Notes: a model not told the origin generated them from the sequence alone. A DNA stretch of 64,000 nucleotides from Triplophysa rosa (GCF_024868665.1 NC_079893.1:8788907-8852906); one strand, 5' to 3'; counted from the first letter of the stretch, positions 44,071-57,564 are shown. A program made the numbers and translations.

Positions 44071-47000
44071 TATTAATATCCAATAAAATTGTTTATTTAA
44101 TACAGTTATTATAGAATAAAATATAAATTTGTTTGAATAAAATAAAATATAAATAGTTATATTATTAGACACTAGCCAGACCTATCAAAAAACACAGACC
44201 GGAAGTTTAACTTCAGGCCAGGTGTGCGTCCGATGAAACCTTCTATACCCAGAACATTGAATTTAGGTAAACAAAAATTTAGGTATAAATAAAAAATATG
44301 TTAATGGAACTGAGGTTGCTGTATTCAAATATGTGTTTTTCGCAGGAAGGATAACAATAAGCAAGTGGTGCAAAGCGTTCATTTATGTTGTGGTGGCATT
44401 TGAAGTCACTAATCTTTTTCTGTTGCTTCCTCTATTATATTGTGACGTGCGAGACAACTGGCTGTCATCTTTTCATGCATGTTAAAACATATGGTATGAC
44501 AGCGTCCTCCTGCTTTGAGATGATACATGTGACATTCAGAAGAGTGTGTGCATCTGATTTCAGAGTGGATGTAGATAAAGCTTGGATAATGCCATCGCAG
44601 TAAGCACCGCCATCATCTTCATCCCACGCTGAGACAGAACCACAGACATTATAGAGTTTTTACAGGTCTCAAAGCTGTTTAAGGCAATTTTATTTTAAAT
44701 ATGTAACTTTTTAGATTTTATTTTTTCAGAGACATTTTTCTTGCTATAATTCATGACACATATTTCAGTAATATTTAGAGATAGTGGACGGTGTAGAGTA
44801 TCGTTTGGCTATCACCTCAGCTCAGTAAACTGTGAACCTCTTTGCCTCACTAATGTATATTTAAAAATAGCCACATAACACTCATTTGCATCTGGAAAAA
44901 GCTGCTTTCTGCTTGCTTTGAAAACAGAACTTACTTCATACTCCAGTTTTGCTTTTAATCAGCATTATTGTGACCATTCCAGTCCCGTATCTGTTGAATT
45001 TCAACAAAATGAAACCTCAGGAGTGACAAAGTCATCCAAGACTGAAAAGAGAATGCAAAGATACATGAAACATATATAGAATATACTGTATACACATTTT
45101 TTAACTGATCACAAAAACATCGCTGTTGTTTAAACATGAAAATGAACTTTCCTTGCAGTATTTAAGATCTGCAAACATTGCATCTTTGTTATTATTTTGA
45201 CCACTTTGACCCGTTTCAATTTTATGCAATTGGATGCAATTAAAAAAGTTCTCACTAGTTCTCACTAGTTCACAGAATGAAACAAAAATGACAATTTTAC
45301 TTAAACACGTACCTATAAATACGTAACTTCAGAATTTTTTTTGGTAGTTTGTGGTATATGCAACATTCCAAGCATAATTCTTGCCTTACATCTGAAAAAA
45401 ACCTTGACATATAATCACTGCCCCAGGAGAATGAAAGCAACTGCTGAATGTACTTTTAATTACACCTTTTCACTAATCCAAACCAGAAAGTTAACTCAAC
45501 TAAGACTTATCTGCCCGCCATGGGATCCATTCCCCTTTCTCTGGTGGATCAAAATGAGCATCCTCCAGACTGCCTTTTAACACACTTGAAAGACTTTTAA
45601 TGACCATCGCTCATACTCAGGCCGTTGAGGACAGGCCTGACAAATTAACTGTCATTAAATTCATCAAACGCTCTGTAATTGGATTGCTTTATGAAGAAGA
45701 CATCGTACAAATGAATAAGAATAGATGTGAAGAGGCATTCTTTTCAAGACGCTACCTTTCAAGTTTTAAAGGCATTTTTGAGAAGACAGAAGAGAATGAT
45801 CTTATTTTTTTACGTGATGCTCTGTGACAATGTATGTGCATTTTACTAAAGAGTTGCACTGATTTTGCTGGCAGCATTTCAGCACAAAACTGTCATGTTC
45901 GCGAAGCATCTACATAAAAATCTCATTAAAATTAAGTCATTTTTAGAGCAAACATGTCTCCTTTTAAATATTTATATTATTATATCATTATTTTTTTACC
46001 ACAAAATTCTGGTGCAATTGTGTTGAAGCAGTTGTAAAAACAGATTTTTATATGTTTAATGTTTGTCAATATTTTCAAGCGATTACAGCAACATTGATAT
46101 GATCGCCGTACTACATGGAGTAAAGCTGTACTATTCTTGTAAAACATTTAAATTTGGAGTAGTCTGCATCCTCCACTACCACGAAGACCCATGAGGGATT
46201 CACACGCTTCATTCTCAGCGAACGCCCCCCGGTTTTGTTCACATTAAATCAACAGTTCAATAAGGACACCCTCTTTGTGATCAGCATTTGACAGCTGTGA
46301 TCACTTCGGTTTTAGTTTCTCAAAACGGCAATCTTCTCGCATTTGGGGCGATCCCCATCCTTGACACAGGGTCGTGAGAATCAACTAGCATCAAACAGCG
46401 TGACCTTATTAGCCAGATTTTCTCTGCTCTCCAACCATAACCGCCTATCTCCTACGGCCCTCGGTGTCATGTATTGGCGCCCAAGCGCAATGAATCAAAC
46501 GTGAACTTTCGTTTGAGCACCGCCACCCACGTATCTCTTTCTGCGGGACATTGCGTACGCTTGTTCATCAGAGTCTGTCTCGTGACATTTGGCTGAAATA
46601 TCACAAAATGTCAGTGCCATGTTCGCAAGAGGGAGGGAACAGGTGGAGCTCGTCATAAATCCGACGCAAACATCGCTTAAGGCGTCTGTCTCTACAGCGA
46701 GACCAATTTAAATGAGCTCTTACTGTGATGTGATGTGATGTTGTTCAGGTCTCCTTACTGACAATCTCCTTGGATTACGCCATCTAGGCTTTCTCTTGCG
46801 CAAACACGGTCGCTTTGGATTAATAGGCTGCTAACCTCTCGAGTACAGATTTGTGCTTTGGGCGATTGACATTTAGCTTCCTGTGAGTGAAGAGTGACAC
46901 TCCCCGACTGACTTTCACAGGGCAGGGGGTACATGCTAGATCCCAGTGGTTTTGTTTCATACAGCGGAACCGAGCGCTGAGGTCATTATTATTGACTCCA

Positions 47001-47690
47001 ATTTGAATTGCATCACTTCCTGCTGTGCTTGCCTCCATCATTCACGTGCACCTGCAGACAGAGGAACGATCGGAAAATAACATTATTAATCTCATCAGCC
47101 TCACGAGCATGACACAGTTTTTAATGCCTAGTTGCCATGGATACAGTCAAATGAGATGCCATTTAAAGCCTGAAAACAACAAATCAGTCAATCTTACAAC
47201 CTAAAAAAGCATAATAATTAGGCTTAAAATGTTTTGACAAACATGAAAATGTTTTTTTTTCAGTATTTAAAGCTCTGCTTAAGAAGTTTACTTCCTGTCA
47301 GTGTCTCGGCACACAAAATGTGCTAAGCACGGCTTGGGTCATGAATATAAATCGCATTAAGTGACATCCACCAGAAACAATATGGCACAAAGGTGATATT
47401 GGTATGTGACATGATATTGGTATGTGACACAGGCATTTTATATCTCTAATAAAAGCACGGTCTAGCATCAGTATGCATTTAATAATAAGAGCTTAATATA
47501 AATTAAACCCAATATACCATTTTGCGGTATAAAAATACCCGTTTCTCAGGCATCATAAATATCTTCCTTTTGGGGTCCATGGAGGATAGGATCTTGCCTG
47601 ACACTGGCCTGAACTTTTATAAAAATCCAAAAGTCTGGTTTGAAGACCATCTCTGCTCCTTGAGTACAACTATTAACTCTTTTTTTTCTG
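44071..47690. other. Repeat-poor block, candidate conserved non-coding cluster
   Basis: Three stretches stand out as balanced in composition and free of recognised repeats: 44380-44640, 45590-45830 and 46140-47180. They contain homeodomain and Meis-type words (for example CTGACAAATTAACTGTCATT at 45637) and E-boxes (CAGGTG, CACGTG). Several short open frames have no family features. Together they look like developmental enhancer sequence, but only alignment can show this. Confidence 0.35.
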
Positions 47691-48251
47691 TTAAAGGGGT
47701 CAAATGACACTGCTAAAACAAATATTATCGTTTGTTTTAGATGTAATGCAATGTGTATACATGATTTAAGGTTCAAACACGCTGTATTTCCACATACCGT
47801 GCATGTTTGTATCTCCTCTTTGCACCGCCTCTCTGAAACGTGCTGATTTTTTACAAAGCTCATCGCTCTGAAAAGCGAGGTGTGCTATGATTGGCCACTT
47901 AACCAGTACGTAATGATTGGTCGAATACTGCAATCATGACGGAAATGTAACGCCTCTTACCATATTTGGAACATCAGGTTCCAAAGCAATTGAACTGACA
48001 GGTACGCCCACCTTACTTGTGTATACATTTGGGCGGTCTTAGTCAACTCATACCACAAACTGACGTAGATTTGTGGGAGTGTGGTTACACGAGGTGTTTC
48101 AGGCAGGTCTGGGTGAGCATTCGCTTTTAGATAGAATGCATCTTTTCTTCCGACACTTTAATTTTTGCAATTTTACGTGTCTAATACATGCATGGGCAAC
48201 TTATAACAATGACACATAAAAACACGTGTTCGCGCCATATGACCCCTTTAA
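47691..48251. mobile_element. TTAA-bounded miniature inverted-repeat element, 561 bp
   Basis: Begins TTAAAGGGGTCA and ends TGACCCCTTTAA, a perfect 12-bp inverted pair including TTAA at both ends, as in piggyBac-type insertions. No transposase frame. The interior is CpG-containing. Confidence 0.75.
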
Positions 48252-48445
48252 GCCTTGTTCTAAGAGTGCCTATAAATATGTGGAATAAGGGAATATTTAT
48301 TTTGTCTTTTGCCTCTATAGTCTTTAGAGGCACACAAATATTTACTGAAATTGAAAATTCGATTTTTGTCAATTCGATTTTTGTCATAATTGTATTTCAA
48401 ATATAACTTTCCATTGACTTTGCTCATTGAGACATGAATTGGCAT

Positions 48446-48960
48446 TAAAGTGGAAGTTCACCCAAAAATCAACTTTGTGTGATTTTTTACTCAACCACAT
48501 GACGTTAAACATGTTTAGAGAACTTCCGGCGTCTTCGGAGCACAAATAAAGATATTTAGGTGACATCCGAGAGATTTCCAGGCCTCCTCATTGAAACCAT
48601 GGTGTCAGTTTTTGCCAAGGTCCAGAAAAGTACTAAAGACATCGTTAAATTGGTCCATCTGCGCATAGTGGCTCAGTTGAATTTTTTTGAAGTGACGAGA
48701 ATGCTTTATGTGCGAAAAACAAACCAAAATACCCACTTTAATCGATATATTCTCCTCTGTCTTGTCAATGTATGGTGCGTGTTCACGAGAGCACTTCTTC
48801 TTCGTCTTCTTCTTGGACGAGAGCACTTAGACAGGTTTGTGCACCGAACGCCGCATGGGGCTTGCTCCTATTGGATGCCGGCGCTCTGACTCACAACGCG
48901 GAAGCGCAACTCTGTGTTTACATGCAGAGAAAGACAAGAATATTTTGGCAAATGAAAATG
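48446..48960. repeat. Dispersed cyprinid repeat, second AGTTCACCCAAAAAT-start family
   Basis: Begins TAAAGTGGAAGTTCACCCAA and contains TTCCGGCGTCTTCGGAGCAC, of a type I know as dispersed in fish. The 109-codon plus-strand frame at 48560-48889 lies wholly inside it and is not a gene. Right boundary uncertain. Confidence 0.6.
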
Positions 48961-51900
48961 ACAATGTGAAACACTAATCTTTGTTCCTCTGAGATACGTC
49001 TGGGCTACATTAACTTGATTTATTTTTATTTCTATTCACTGACCATTCATCCTAGAATACTGCAACTTTGCTATTACAACTTTTACAACTTTATTTTCAC
49101 TGTCAGATCAATCTATTCTGTAACGGTGTGATTCTTTGAAACCTACGCTTTCTAACTTTTCTTTAAAGCTTCTTACTGTAATTCTATACTTTTGTCCTTA
49201 AGCAGTTTTGAAAGTCTCTCTCTCTATTTCTCTCTGACTGTATGAGCTCTCCCATGTACAGACTGCTTGCTGAGAGCAGAAGGAGAGAAACAGGCTTAAA
49301 ATCTTTTTCTGATTGACTCTGTGTGCTCTGTTACTCACTTTAAGGATTTCAAGGATTTTAGAGAAGTGACTTTCACAGATTTACATTGCGCAAGGTATAA
49401 CACACTCAACGCATATATATTCAGATAAAATGTATGGTTGGGTAAATGCAAATACTGAGTGAACCAGATGTGTAGTAGAGTAAGTAAACAAGTAAACTCT
49501 AACAAGTAAAAAGTTAACAATTAAATTAAAATAAATTATAAAGGAAAATAATATTCATTATCTGAAGCAATCTCAGTTTTTCTATATTTGGACAATAAAC
49601 ACTTTATGTAAGAAAAATTGTTACAAAATATTTATTTGGACAGTTGGATGGTAAATTGAATCACACGGCAAGTGTGAAAACCAAAATGTGTGAAAATTTA
49701 TTAAAGCAGAACTGTTTTTGTTTTCAGTGTCTTCAACACAGATGTTGAATAAGAACATATGCTGTTAAGCACTGACACGTTAGTGCATTGTTTATATTGC
49801 ATATACTCAACTATATTCCATATATTTCTACTGTGGGTACAAATATATAAAATGTACCCACAGTAGCTTATTGGAGGTCACTGAAGAAATAAGACACTGA
49901 TATAAACAGCAGCCAGCTGCTTGGTACAGTACAGCAACATAACTATGATTTCAATAACTCAGAATGAATAATTGATAGAAGACTGTTTTTCCTTTTGTCA
50001 TAAAATGAATAATTAATATACAGAATAAATTATACAAAAAATGTTTGAAAATCCATTGCCAAGAAACTATTGAACTCTAAATTGCATTTTAACATCATTG
50101 CATGAACATCATAAACTGCTTCAGGTTGGTAAGAATCTCTCACAGATTCCTCAGATAAATCAGTCGGAGAAACAAGGAAATGCCCTTTAACCTCACGCTG
50201 TGGTACAATATACCCTTCCCATACTAAGTTGGAGTGAAGCTCTGCCTTAAGCCCATCCTTCATTGTATAGTGCCTATAGACCTCATGACCCATTCAGTCA
50301 GCATTCACTCCTTCTTTCTATGCAGGTTAAAAACTGTGAAACAATCTCACACTTACTTTTGCTTCACGATTTGTTCAATCTCGGTGGTTTCCCCACTCGT
50401 ACTTCTCCTCAGTGCTCGTGTTGCTCTGAGCTCCCATGAACTTTCTTGCTGTGTATTCAGGGTCAAGGAAAGGGGAGAGCAGTTCAATTTGGACCTCGGC
50501 ACCTCATTACATTTTTTCTAAGAAAACAGCCCATATTTGCTTTTAGAATCACCATTTTAATCGGTCGAATGGAGTTTACTACATAAAGTGAGAGTTACTC
50601 TTTGACAGATAGTGCCACCAAGTCTAATTGAGGGATGAAACACTTTATCCTGTTTTATCCTGCGCAGAGGATCTAAAACATGTTTGATCAGAACGGAGGA
50701 CATCCGACTTAAAAGGCAATTTTATTGGAGTAGGTGAGCAGAACCTGAATAGATCTGAAGGAAAAGTCTTGGACCGGTCTTCATGAATTTCTTTTAAATG
50801 TCTTTTAGGGGGTTGAGAAGTTCCTAGATGAGGACAAACTCACAGATAACATGAGTCAAGTTCTTTTTCGTTTTGGAGACATATAAGCATCACCATATAG
50901 AACTCTTCAGAGCCCAAATTTCACTGTTAAAATTTTTTCCCTATAGCTGGTACTGTTTACATTTATAATTTAACAGCTTGCACTCTAAAAAGTGATTCGT
51001 TGTCTCAACAACCATATTGTATTATGTTAACTAGCTTCTACTTAAAAATAAATAAATGTATAACATTTCTAGCTTAACTTAAAATCCTTTGTTCATGCAA
51101 CACAAAAATATAAATTACAAGAAAAGCTCAAAATGAATGGAAACATTTGAGTTGGGCAAACTACAGTTAAAATTAAGTAAACCTACATTTCCAGTGCAAT
51201 GAACTTAATACTATCAGTACAAATGCTGTGAGGAATACCCATAAGCCCTTGCGCCTGAAATATTTGATTATTCATGCTTTTTTAAATAATAAACAGGGGC
51301 ATTTATATAGATCTTAATAAGATGTATTTAGTATTACTGGTGTTGTTTTGTACTGAATAATCATTTTCTGTGAAGTTACCATTCAGGTGATTCGTGTTTG
51401 CTTTGGTAAAGCATAGAACCTGTTCAACCCATCAGATTTCTTTCCAGAATAAGGAAGACACACATCAGAAATGCAGTATGTTGTGTGCTTCTGTTGAGAA
51501 TCATTCAATGACTGACATCAAATCAGTTATCATCAATTATTTCAAAACGGTTTGTTATAATAATATACTTCACTATGCTATATGAACATTAAGGTAAATG
51601 AATGAAATATTTAAGTACAGCCTGCATGAGCACTGTAAGTTGATTGAACTCGTGCTACATCATTTTTTAAGTAAAGAAGGTCAAGCGAACTGATATATTC
51701 GTGTAAACGCAACAAAGATTCTTTGTTATTTTGACTTAAAATCTCCTTAAGTTGAATTTACTTAAAAACCATGATGCAAAAATGGTGCACATATATTTTA
51801 AGCAAAGTCAACACATCATTTTTCAGTGTATTTTTTACTTTAGTTTTTTAAGATTTTGCTTTTATGCACATTATTCCTGAATCTTATAGAAAAGGCCCAT

Positions 51901-52624
51901 TCTGGACCAACAACAAACTTATTGTTCATACTAACCTACGGTGGTCAAGCTGCTTTGGATTGGGGGGGACCAGCAACTAGTTCATCTCAAACAAAGGTAC
52001 TAGTTTAAGATAAATATTCCTGCAGAGATGTTATTTCACTGGTAAAGTTTGAGAAAAAGTTTCCATTCTCTGCCCTGATTTCTTTCAAAGTTTTTTTTTA
52101 CTAAACTCTCGAAACTTCTTCTTAGACATATTTTGTGCAATCCATCTTCTGTAATTCTAGAGTTGGGTAGACCATCTGTGCATCGTCCTAGATGTCAGTG
52201 TTTTTGCTCTTTGTGTTTTTCTGTCTGTCTGTATTTGTGTCTATAGGGACTCTGGTAAAACCATGGTGAGAAGCTCTGTGTTATCGCAGCAACTGTTTTG
52301 TGACTTGTTTATTTAAAGGTGCTGTAAGCTATAGGCTTTTTCAGACTTTTGAATAAAGGCCCCTTTTATGACCCCAAACTGTTTGTAGCTGTCACCCAGT
52401 TGCTGTTACCATAGAAAGCATTGTGAATGACATAAACACATTTCTAAACTCTTAATCAACTGTCTTTTTTTATTTTTCTCAACAAATGAGTCAGGAATAC
52501 CATGTGAACCACATGGACTTGCTGTGAAATTTTCAGTAAAACATGAAAAATACATTACAAGTCTTTATGACAGGTTTTTTTTTACTGTTTTAATGTTTTG
52601 TACAAAACCGGGGTGCTTCAGAAA
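48961..52624. other. Non-coding DNA
   Basis: AT-rich. The minus-strand frame at 50030-50293 (87 codons, containing LVWEGYIVPQREVKGHFLVS) looks somewhat protein-like but is unrecognised and has no splice context. A perfect hairpin lies at 49829-49867. No other feature is supported. Confidence 0.45.
49829..49867. repeat. Perfect 14-bp inverted repeat (hairpin)
   Basis: CTACTGTGGGTACA at 49829-49842 pairs exactly with TGTACCCACAGTAG at 49854-49867, with an 11-base AT-rich loop. Confidence 0.9.
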
Positions 52625-53110
52625 CATTCACATCAAAGTCAAGTCAAAATCCTTTATTGTCATATGAAGTACAATGGAAAACTTGAATGGTTCTTCCCAG
52701 ACCGAATATGGTATAATATACTGTTTATGTCCTGCATTTTCCAGAGATAATATAAAATGTAAAAGAATTTCAACGAACGTATGGAATTACACAATTACAC
52801 AAAAATGTAACAATAATGATTACTGGGCATTAAGTGACAGGACAGGACAATAAAGCAGAACAATAAAATGGGCAGCTGTAGAGGTTAATTGTTTATTGTT
52901 AAAATTGTTACTGCTGTTGACGTAAGGTTTTTTTGTTATTGCATTTTAATGTGTGTTGAACAGTCTTATGGCAATGGGATTAAAACTGTTCTTGAATTTT
53001 GTGGTGTACTTTCTTATAGACCTGAGCAGTGCTCAAATTAAGGGGGTGAGGGCGGGGGGTGGGGGGATCCGGGACCCCTCATAAAGCATAAAGAACCCCC
53101 CATAAGAAGT
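52625..53110. repeat. Dispersed fish repeats, fragmentary
   Basis: CAAAATCCTTTATTGTCATA and GGCAATGGGATTAAAACTGT are words I associate with a common fish repeat. A G-rich piece at 53041-53105 looks like a separate fragment. Confidence 0.5.
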
Positions 53111-54569
53111 AAAAATAGACTTCTGGTCACTCGGATCAATTTATTTTAGAAAAGACACTGCAATAATGCAAAATCAGATGGAATTTGTGTAAAATTGTCT
53201 AAAATGTTTACTTATGTTTTCTGTTCAATTTTAGTGTTTTTGATGTGCTATAAAGTCTAATATTATTATAATTATTACAAACTACATGAAAAGTTTTGTT
53301 TTAAGACATTTTTACTTTCGGGATCAGTTTTCAGCCAAGTGCATCCTAAATGGCCCAAAATTAACTTTTTGTGCATCGCTACATATGATAAAATAAATAT
53401 TGTATATTGCTGGATCCCCCCCAAAAAATATTTTGTGGCAGGGACTTGATTAAGACTTGATTAAATTCCAGAAATTTGTGATTATCATGATGTGGATAAT
53501 AGTATCTGGGACAAAGTCGGTCCTTGAAATAAAAATATGCTGAATGACTTGGAGGATGACAGTGTAACATCCATCATAAGAGACATACCATATTGTACAA
53601 GTTCATCCAACATTCAAATGTTAAATGATACAAAAAGCTATAATTACTTGACAAAGGCAGCTTTTTGTACCATATTTCTTTAAAAGGAGAACAAAATCAC
53701 AGGCACACTCTTATTTATCATCTTAAACGAAATCATCAATCCCCCACGGAATGGCATTGACAAACAAATGGAGTTTATCACAGAAACCATCACTCAAATT
53801 GAGCACCCCTTTCACTTTCCCTCACACAACCCTCATTAGACAAAGACACGCTCTAGTCAATAATATCCTGCCAGATGTCAACATCAAGAATAACATTTAA
53901 ATGCTTGTGAAAGCTTTTAGGGTCAAATGATTACAGGGCTTGTAACATTCCATAACCATGCTAATAATGTAAATTACGCCCGACAGTTGCATTTGAAAGG
54001 AGAAAATGGTAAATTATTGTTTGTCTTTGTTAAAAGTGATTGCTGTCACTGGTTGTATGTAATTAGCTGGCACAGATCTCATCCTATCAGGCCCTATATG
54101 AGTTCTGTCAACAGGCCTCTCCATTCCTCTCTGTACTCCTTTGCTTTGAACTGGTGGTAGGCAGTGGGAACTCTGGAGAGTTTGTCTGTTTGAGTGAGGT
54201 CGATGATAAAGAGGAAAAAGAATATCTTTCAGCGCTGTCGATATGAGACCATTTAAAGGCCTTTGAGGCAACCCAGGTGCAGAGACCACGTGCACATGCA
54301 TAGATTAATATAGTGTAGTGTCACAGTGCACAGCTATACAGGAATACCTAAAACAAATGATTTTATATAATTTTGCATCAAATCAGATTTGCTCACTACA
54401 TTGTTGTTACAATGTACTTTTTGAAAAACAATAAAGGAAAATATAATATTGTTTGTTTCTCTCCCTCTCTCTTTCATTTACAAGTGCTATGATTATTATA
54501 ACCAAGCCCCGGAAGATATACACTTTATAATGTCAATAAAGTAATAAATCACAAATTACGTCCTAAAAC
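53111..54569. other. Candidate conserved non-coding region
   Basis: 53650-54300 is repeat-poor and non-coding, with words such as GTATGTAATTAGCTGGCA (54055) and CATGCTAATAATGTAAATTA (53957). It has the look of a deeply conserved enhancer. Frames at 53927-54160 and 54014-54301 overlap on opposite strands and have no family features. Confidence 0.35.
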
Positions 54570-54924
54570 GGTGTTGGGTTTATTTTAACCCATCATTTGG
54601 TCAAAAATTGACAAATCCAACGGACCCAACAATGAGTTAAAACAACCAAGCATAGGTTAATTTACAACTGAATGGTTGGTCCATTTTTGGGTTGAACACT
54701 GAGTTGAAATAACCCAACATTGTGTAGCAACCATGTCTACACTAAAAATGTTGGTTTATTCCAACCCATCATTGGGTCAAATATGGACAAACCCAATGGT
54801 TGGGTTAAATTAACCCAGAATATGGTTATATTTGACCCGACAACCCAAACAAATTTACAACCAAATGGTTGGTATTTTTTAACCTATGATGGGTTGAAAT
54901 AACCCAACATTTTTTTAGAGTATA
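54570..54924. repeat. Two adjacent AACCCA/TGGGTT miniature elements
   Basis: The element at 54738-54924 runs from TACACTAAAAATGTTGG to CCAACATTTTTTTAGAGTATA, an inverted pair. 54570-54735 is a truncated sister copy with the same AACCCATCATTTGGTCAAA-type words. Confidence 0.75.
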
Positions 54925-55229
54925 CCCTCTCTTTGGACTTCTTAATGAAATGGTTTTTATTTTACTGTGCCTTTAAGATTTTTATGAAAATTCCACGATT
55001 ATGATTGGCAAACATCTTTGCAAAAGAAAGTGTTGATGCTGACACAATAACAAAAGAAAGGAACTGTTTCAAAAACTGTGCTTGAAGAATAACAGCAGTA
55101 CAACCGTATCTGTTTATAGATGGCGTTTGATCCTGCAGCACAACCACAAAAATGCATGAACTGCAAGACGACAGACATGAGTGAACATAGACACGAACAA
55201 ACACAAATGTATGGTCACGTTAGCAAATA

Positions 55230-55612
55230 CACTACTGGTCAAAAGTTTTAGAACATTTACTCACATATTCATATTTTTCAACATTTTACAACAAAACCTT
55301 TTACAATAAACCAAAAAGTAATAAAAGAAACGTGTCATAGTTTAACATCTTAGTCACTGTTTTCATGTCATTGTATCATGAGGTCTTTTAAAAAAATATT
55401 AAAGAAGCATCTATTCTAAGCTCTTTGGCTGTCATCCAAAAAAATATATTTTTTAACTAAATAAAGTGTTAGTTTTTATGTTGATTAAAATGTTTATGTA
55501 TTTTGTGTCTACAAGACTATTTCAGACATTTAAACATACACCTTCAGAAAAGTTTTTTTAAGATGATGAGAAACATTTCACTGAAGTGTTCAGAAACTTT
55601 TGACCATTAGTG
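55230..55612. mobile_element. Tc1/mariner-like miniature element, 383 bp, TA target
   Basis: Left end CACTACTGGTCAAAAGTTTT and right end AAACTTTTGACCATTAGTG are inverted repeats. TA flanks both ends (55228-55229, 55613-55614). No transposase frame. Confidence 0.85.
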
Positions 55613-55614
55613 TA

Positions 55615-56072
55615 CTGGTCAGTTTTCAGTTGGACAAAATAAAAACATAATTTTTCAATTAATTGACTATGAATACTAAATTAACTGAATATGAAATTTA
55701 AATATTAATGGCATTCATGAGCACATACAGACATTAAAAATTCAACATTTCCTCTAAATCTATTTATAAGTGTAAGTAAACGCAGGCCTCTTTTGCTGTT
55801 CAAGTGCACTTTTGAACAAAAATGTATACAACCTCTGTGAGAATTCCTCTAAACGTATGACTTCTTATGACAGGGATACAAGCATCTGAAAAAAGCATGC
55901 AGTGTCTGATCTTCTAGACATCTAGAAGCACTTATCTCTCAATAACACTCAAGTACCAACATTTCATTTTAATAACCAATTAAGAAAAAATATTTCAAAT
56001 GATGTCTCTCGGCTCATAGAAGTGCACAGACGACTGTGGTATAAACAGATTTTAAATTGAGATATTTAGATC
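55615..56072. other. AT-rich non-coding DNA
   Basis: Nothing recognised. Confidence 0.5.
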
Positions 56073-56074
56073 TA

Positions 56075-57562
56075 CAGTGCCCTCTACTATTATTGCCACC
56101 CTTGGTAAATATGAGCAAAGAAGGCTGTAAAAATAAATCTGCATTGTTTCTCCTTTTGATCTTTTATTTAAAAATCTACAATATTCCAACATTTCATTAA
56201 AGTAAAACAATTTGAAGTGGGGGGAATATCCCATTAAAACCTTTTTTTTTCCTCGAATACACCTTGGTCACAATTATTGCCACCCTTGTATTAAACACTT
56301 TCTGCAACTTCCATTTGCATGAAAAACAGCTCTGAGTCTTTACTTTTATGTCTGACGAGGTCTGAGAATATATGGCAAGTCATCCTAGTCCATTCCTTCA
56401 TACAGAATCTCTTAAGATCCTTCAAATGTTGGTGCTCTCTTATCTTCAGTTCATCCTACTCATTTTCTATAGTGTTCCGATCAGGGAACTGGGATGGCTA
56501 TGGCAGGATCTTGATTTTGCGTTCAGTGACACATTTTTTGTTGATTTTGATGTTTATTTTGAACCAGTGTGCAGAAGAAGGTCTTACCTTCACCCAGATG
56601 TCCAGGACCTCTGGAATAAAAGTAGGTTCACAACAATAAAGATCTGGCAACAAATTTAACTGTGGACATGGGCCATTTTTTATCCCTGTGTCCCTCTTGT
56701 GTTATTGCTGCCAAAAAAACTTTTTCGTTTCATATGAACATAGAACCCAGTATGGTTGAAGTTCCAGTATGGCAGACTAATATGATGGAGTTTGTTTTTG
56801 CATGAGAGCAGAAGATTTGTTTCTTGAACAGTGTCCCAAACAACTTGTGGTGATGGAGGTGCAGTTTTCCTTTATTTTTATTAAATGCTTTCTGACCCCA
56901 AAATTCAACTGATTACTGCAATTTTCCATCTGTGCTCTTTGAAGAGTCTTCGGCCACTCAATTTATTTTCCTCACTGTGCATTGAGACAATATAGACACA
57001 CATCCTGTTTCAAGCAGATTTTCAACATCTCCAGTCCATTAAAACATCTTGATCATTGCCCTGATGTTGGAAATTAGATATTTTATTGTTTTAACTATTT
57101 CCTTAAAGCCATTTTGTATTTTGTGTAGCTCAACAGAACTATATTGCACATCAGAACTATATTCTTTGGTTTTATCCATTGTGATAAATGATTAAGGGGG
57201 TTTGGGCTTTGTGTTACTAATATTTATTCTCCGTGCAACAAGAAGTCATGACTGGACAACATCATGTTTCTAGTCACCTTGGTGTGCTAAAAAAATATAA
57301 ATATGAATGGGAATATACTTGGGAGATATTTTACTCATAAGAATTTCAAAGGGTGCCAATAATTGTGACCAGAGTGTATAAGAGAAAAACATATTTTCAT
57401 AATGTTATATTCCCCCCACTTCAAATTGTTTTACTTTAATGAAATGTTGGAATATTGTAAATTTTTTGAGTAAAAGATGAAAAGGATAAACAATGCTGAT
57501 TAATTTTTACAGCATTCTTTGCTTATATTTACCAAGGGTGCCAATCATAGTGGAGGGCACTG
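56075..57562. mobile_element. Tc1/mariner-like element with long IR/DR terminal repeats, 1488 bp
   Basis: Terminal inverted repeats of about 210 bp (56075-56288 and 57351-57562) start CAGTGCCCTCTACTATTATT and end TGGAGGGCACTG. TA flanks both sides (56073-56074, 57563-57564). TATTGCCACCCTTG occurs at 56091-56104 and again at 56275-56288, and a diverged counterpart occurs twice in the right repeat, the IR/DR layout of Tc1-like transposons. The 1.06-kb interior has frames at 56319-56639 and 56372-56659, neither with a DDE transposase signature, so the copy is non-autonomous. Confidence 0.88.
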
Positions 57563-57564
57563 TA

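Noticed and set aside
48560..48889. 109-codon plus-strand ORF
   Set aside because: Lies entirely inside a dispersed repeat.
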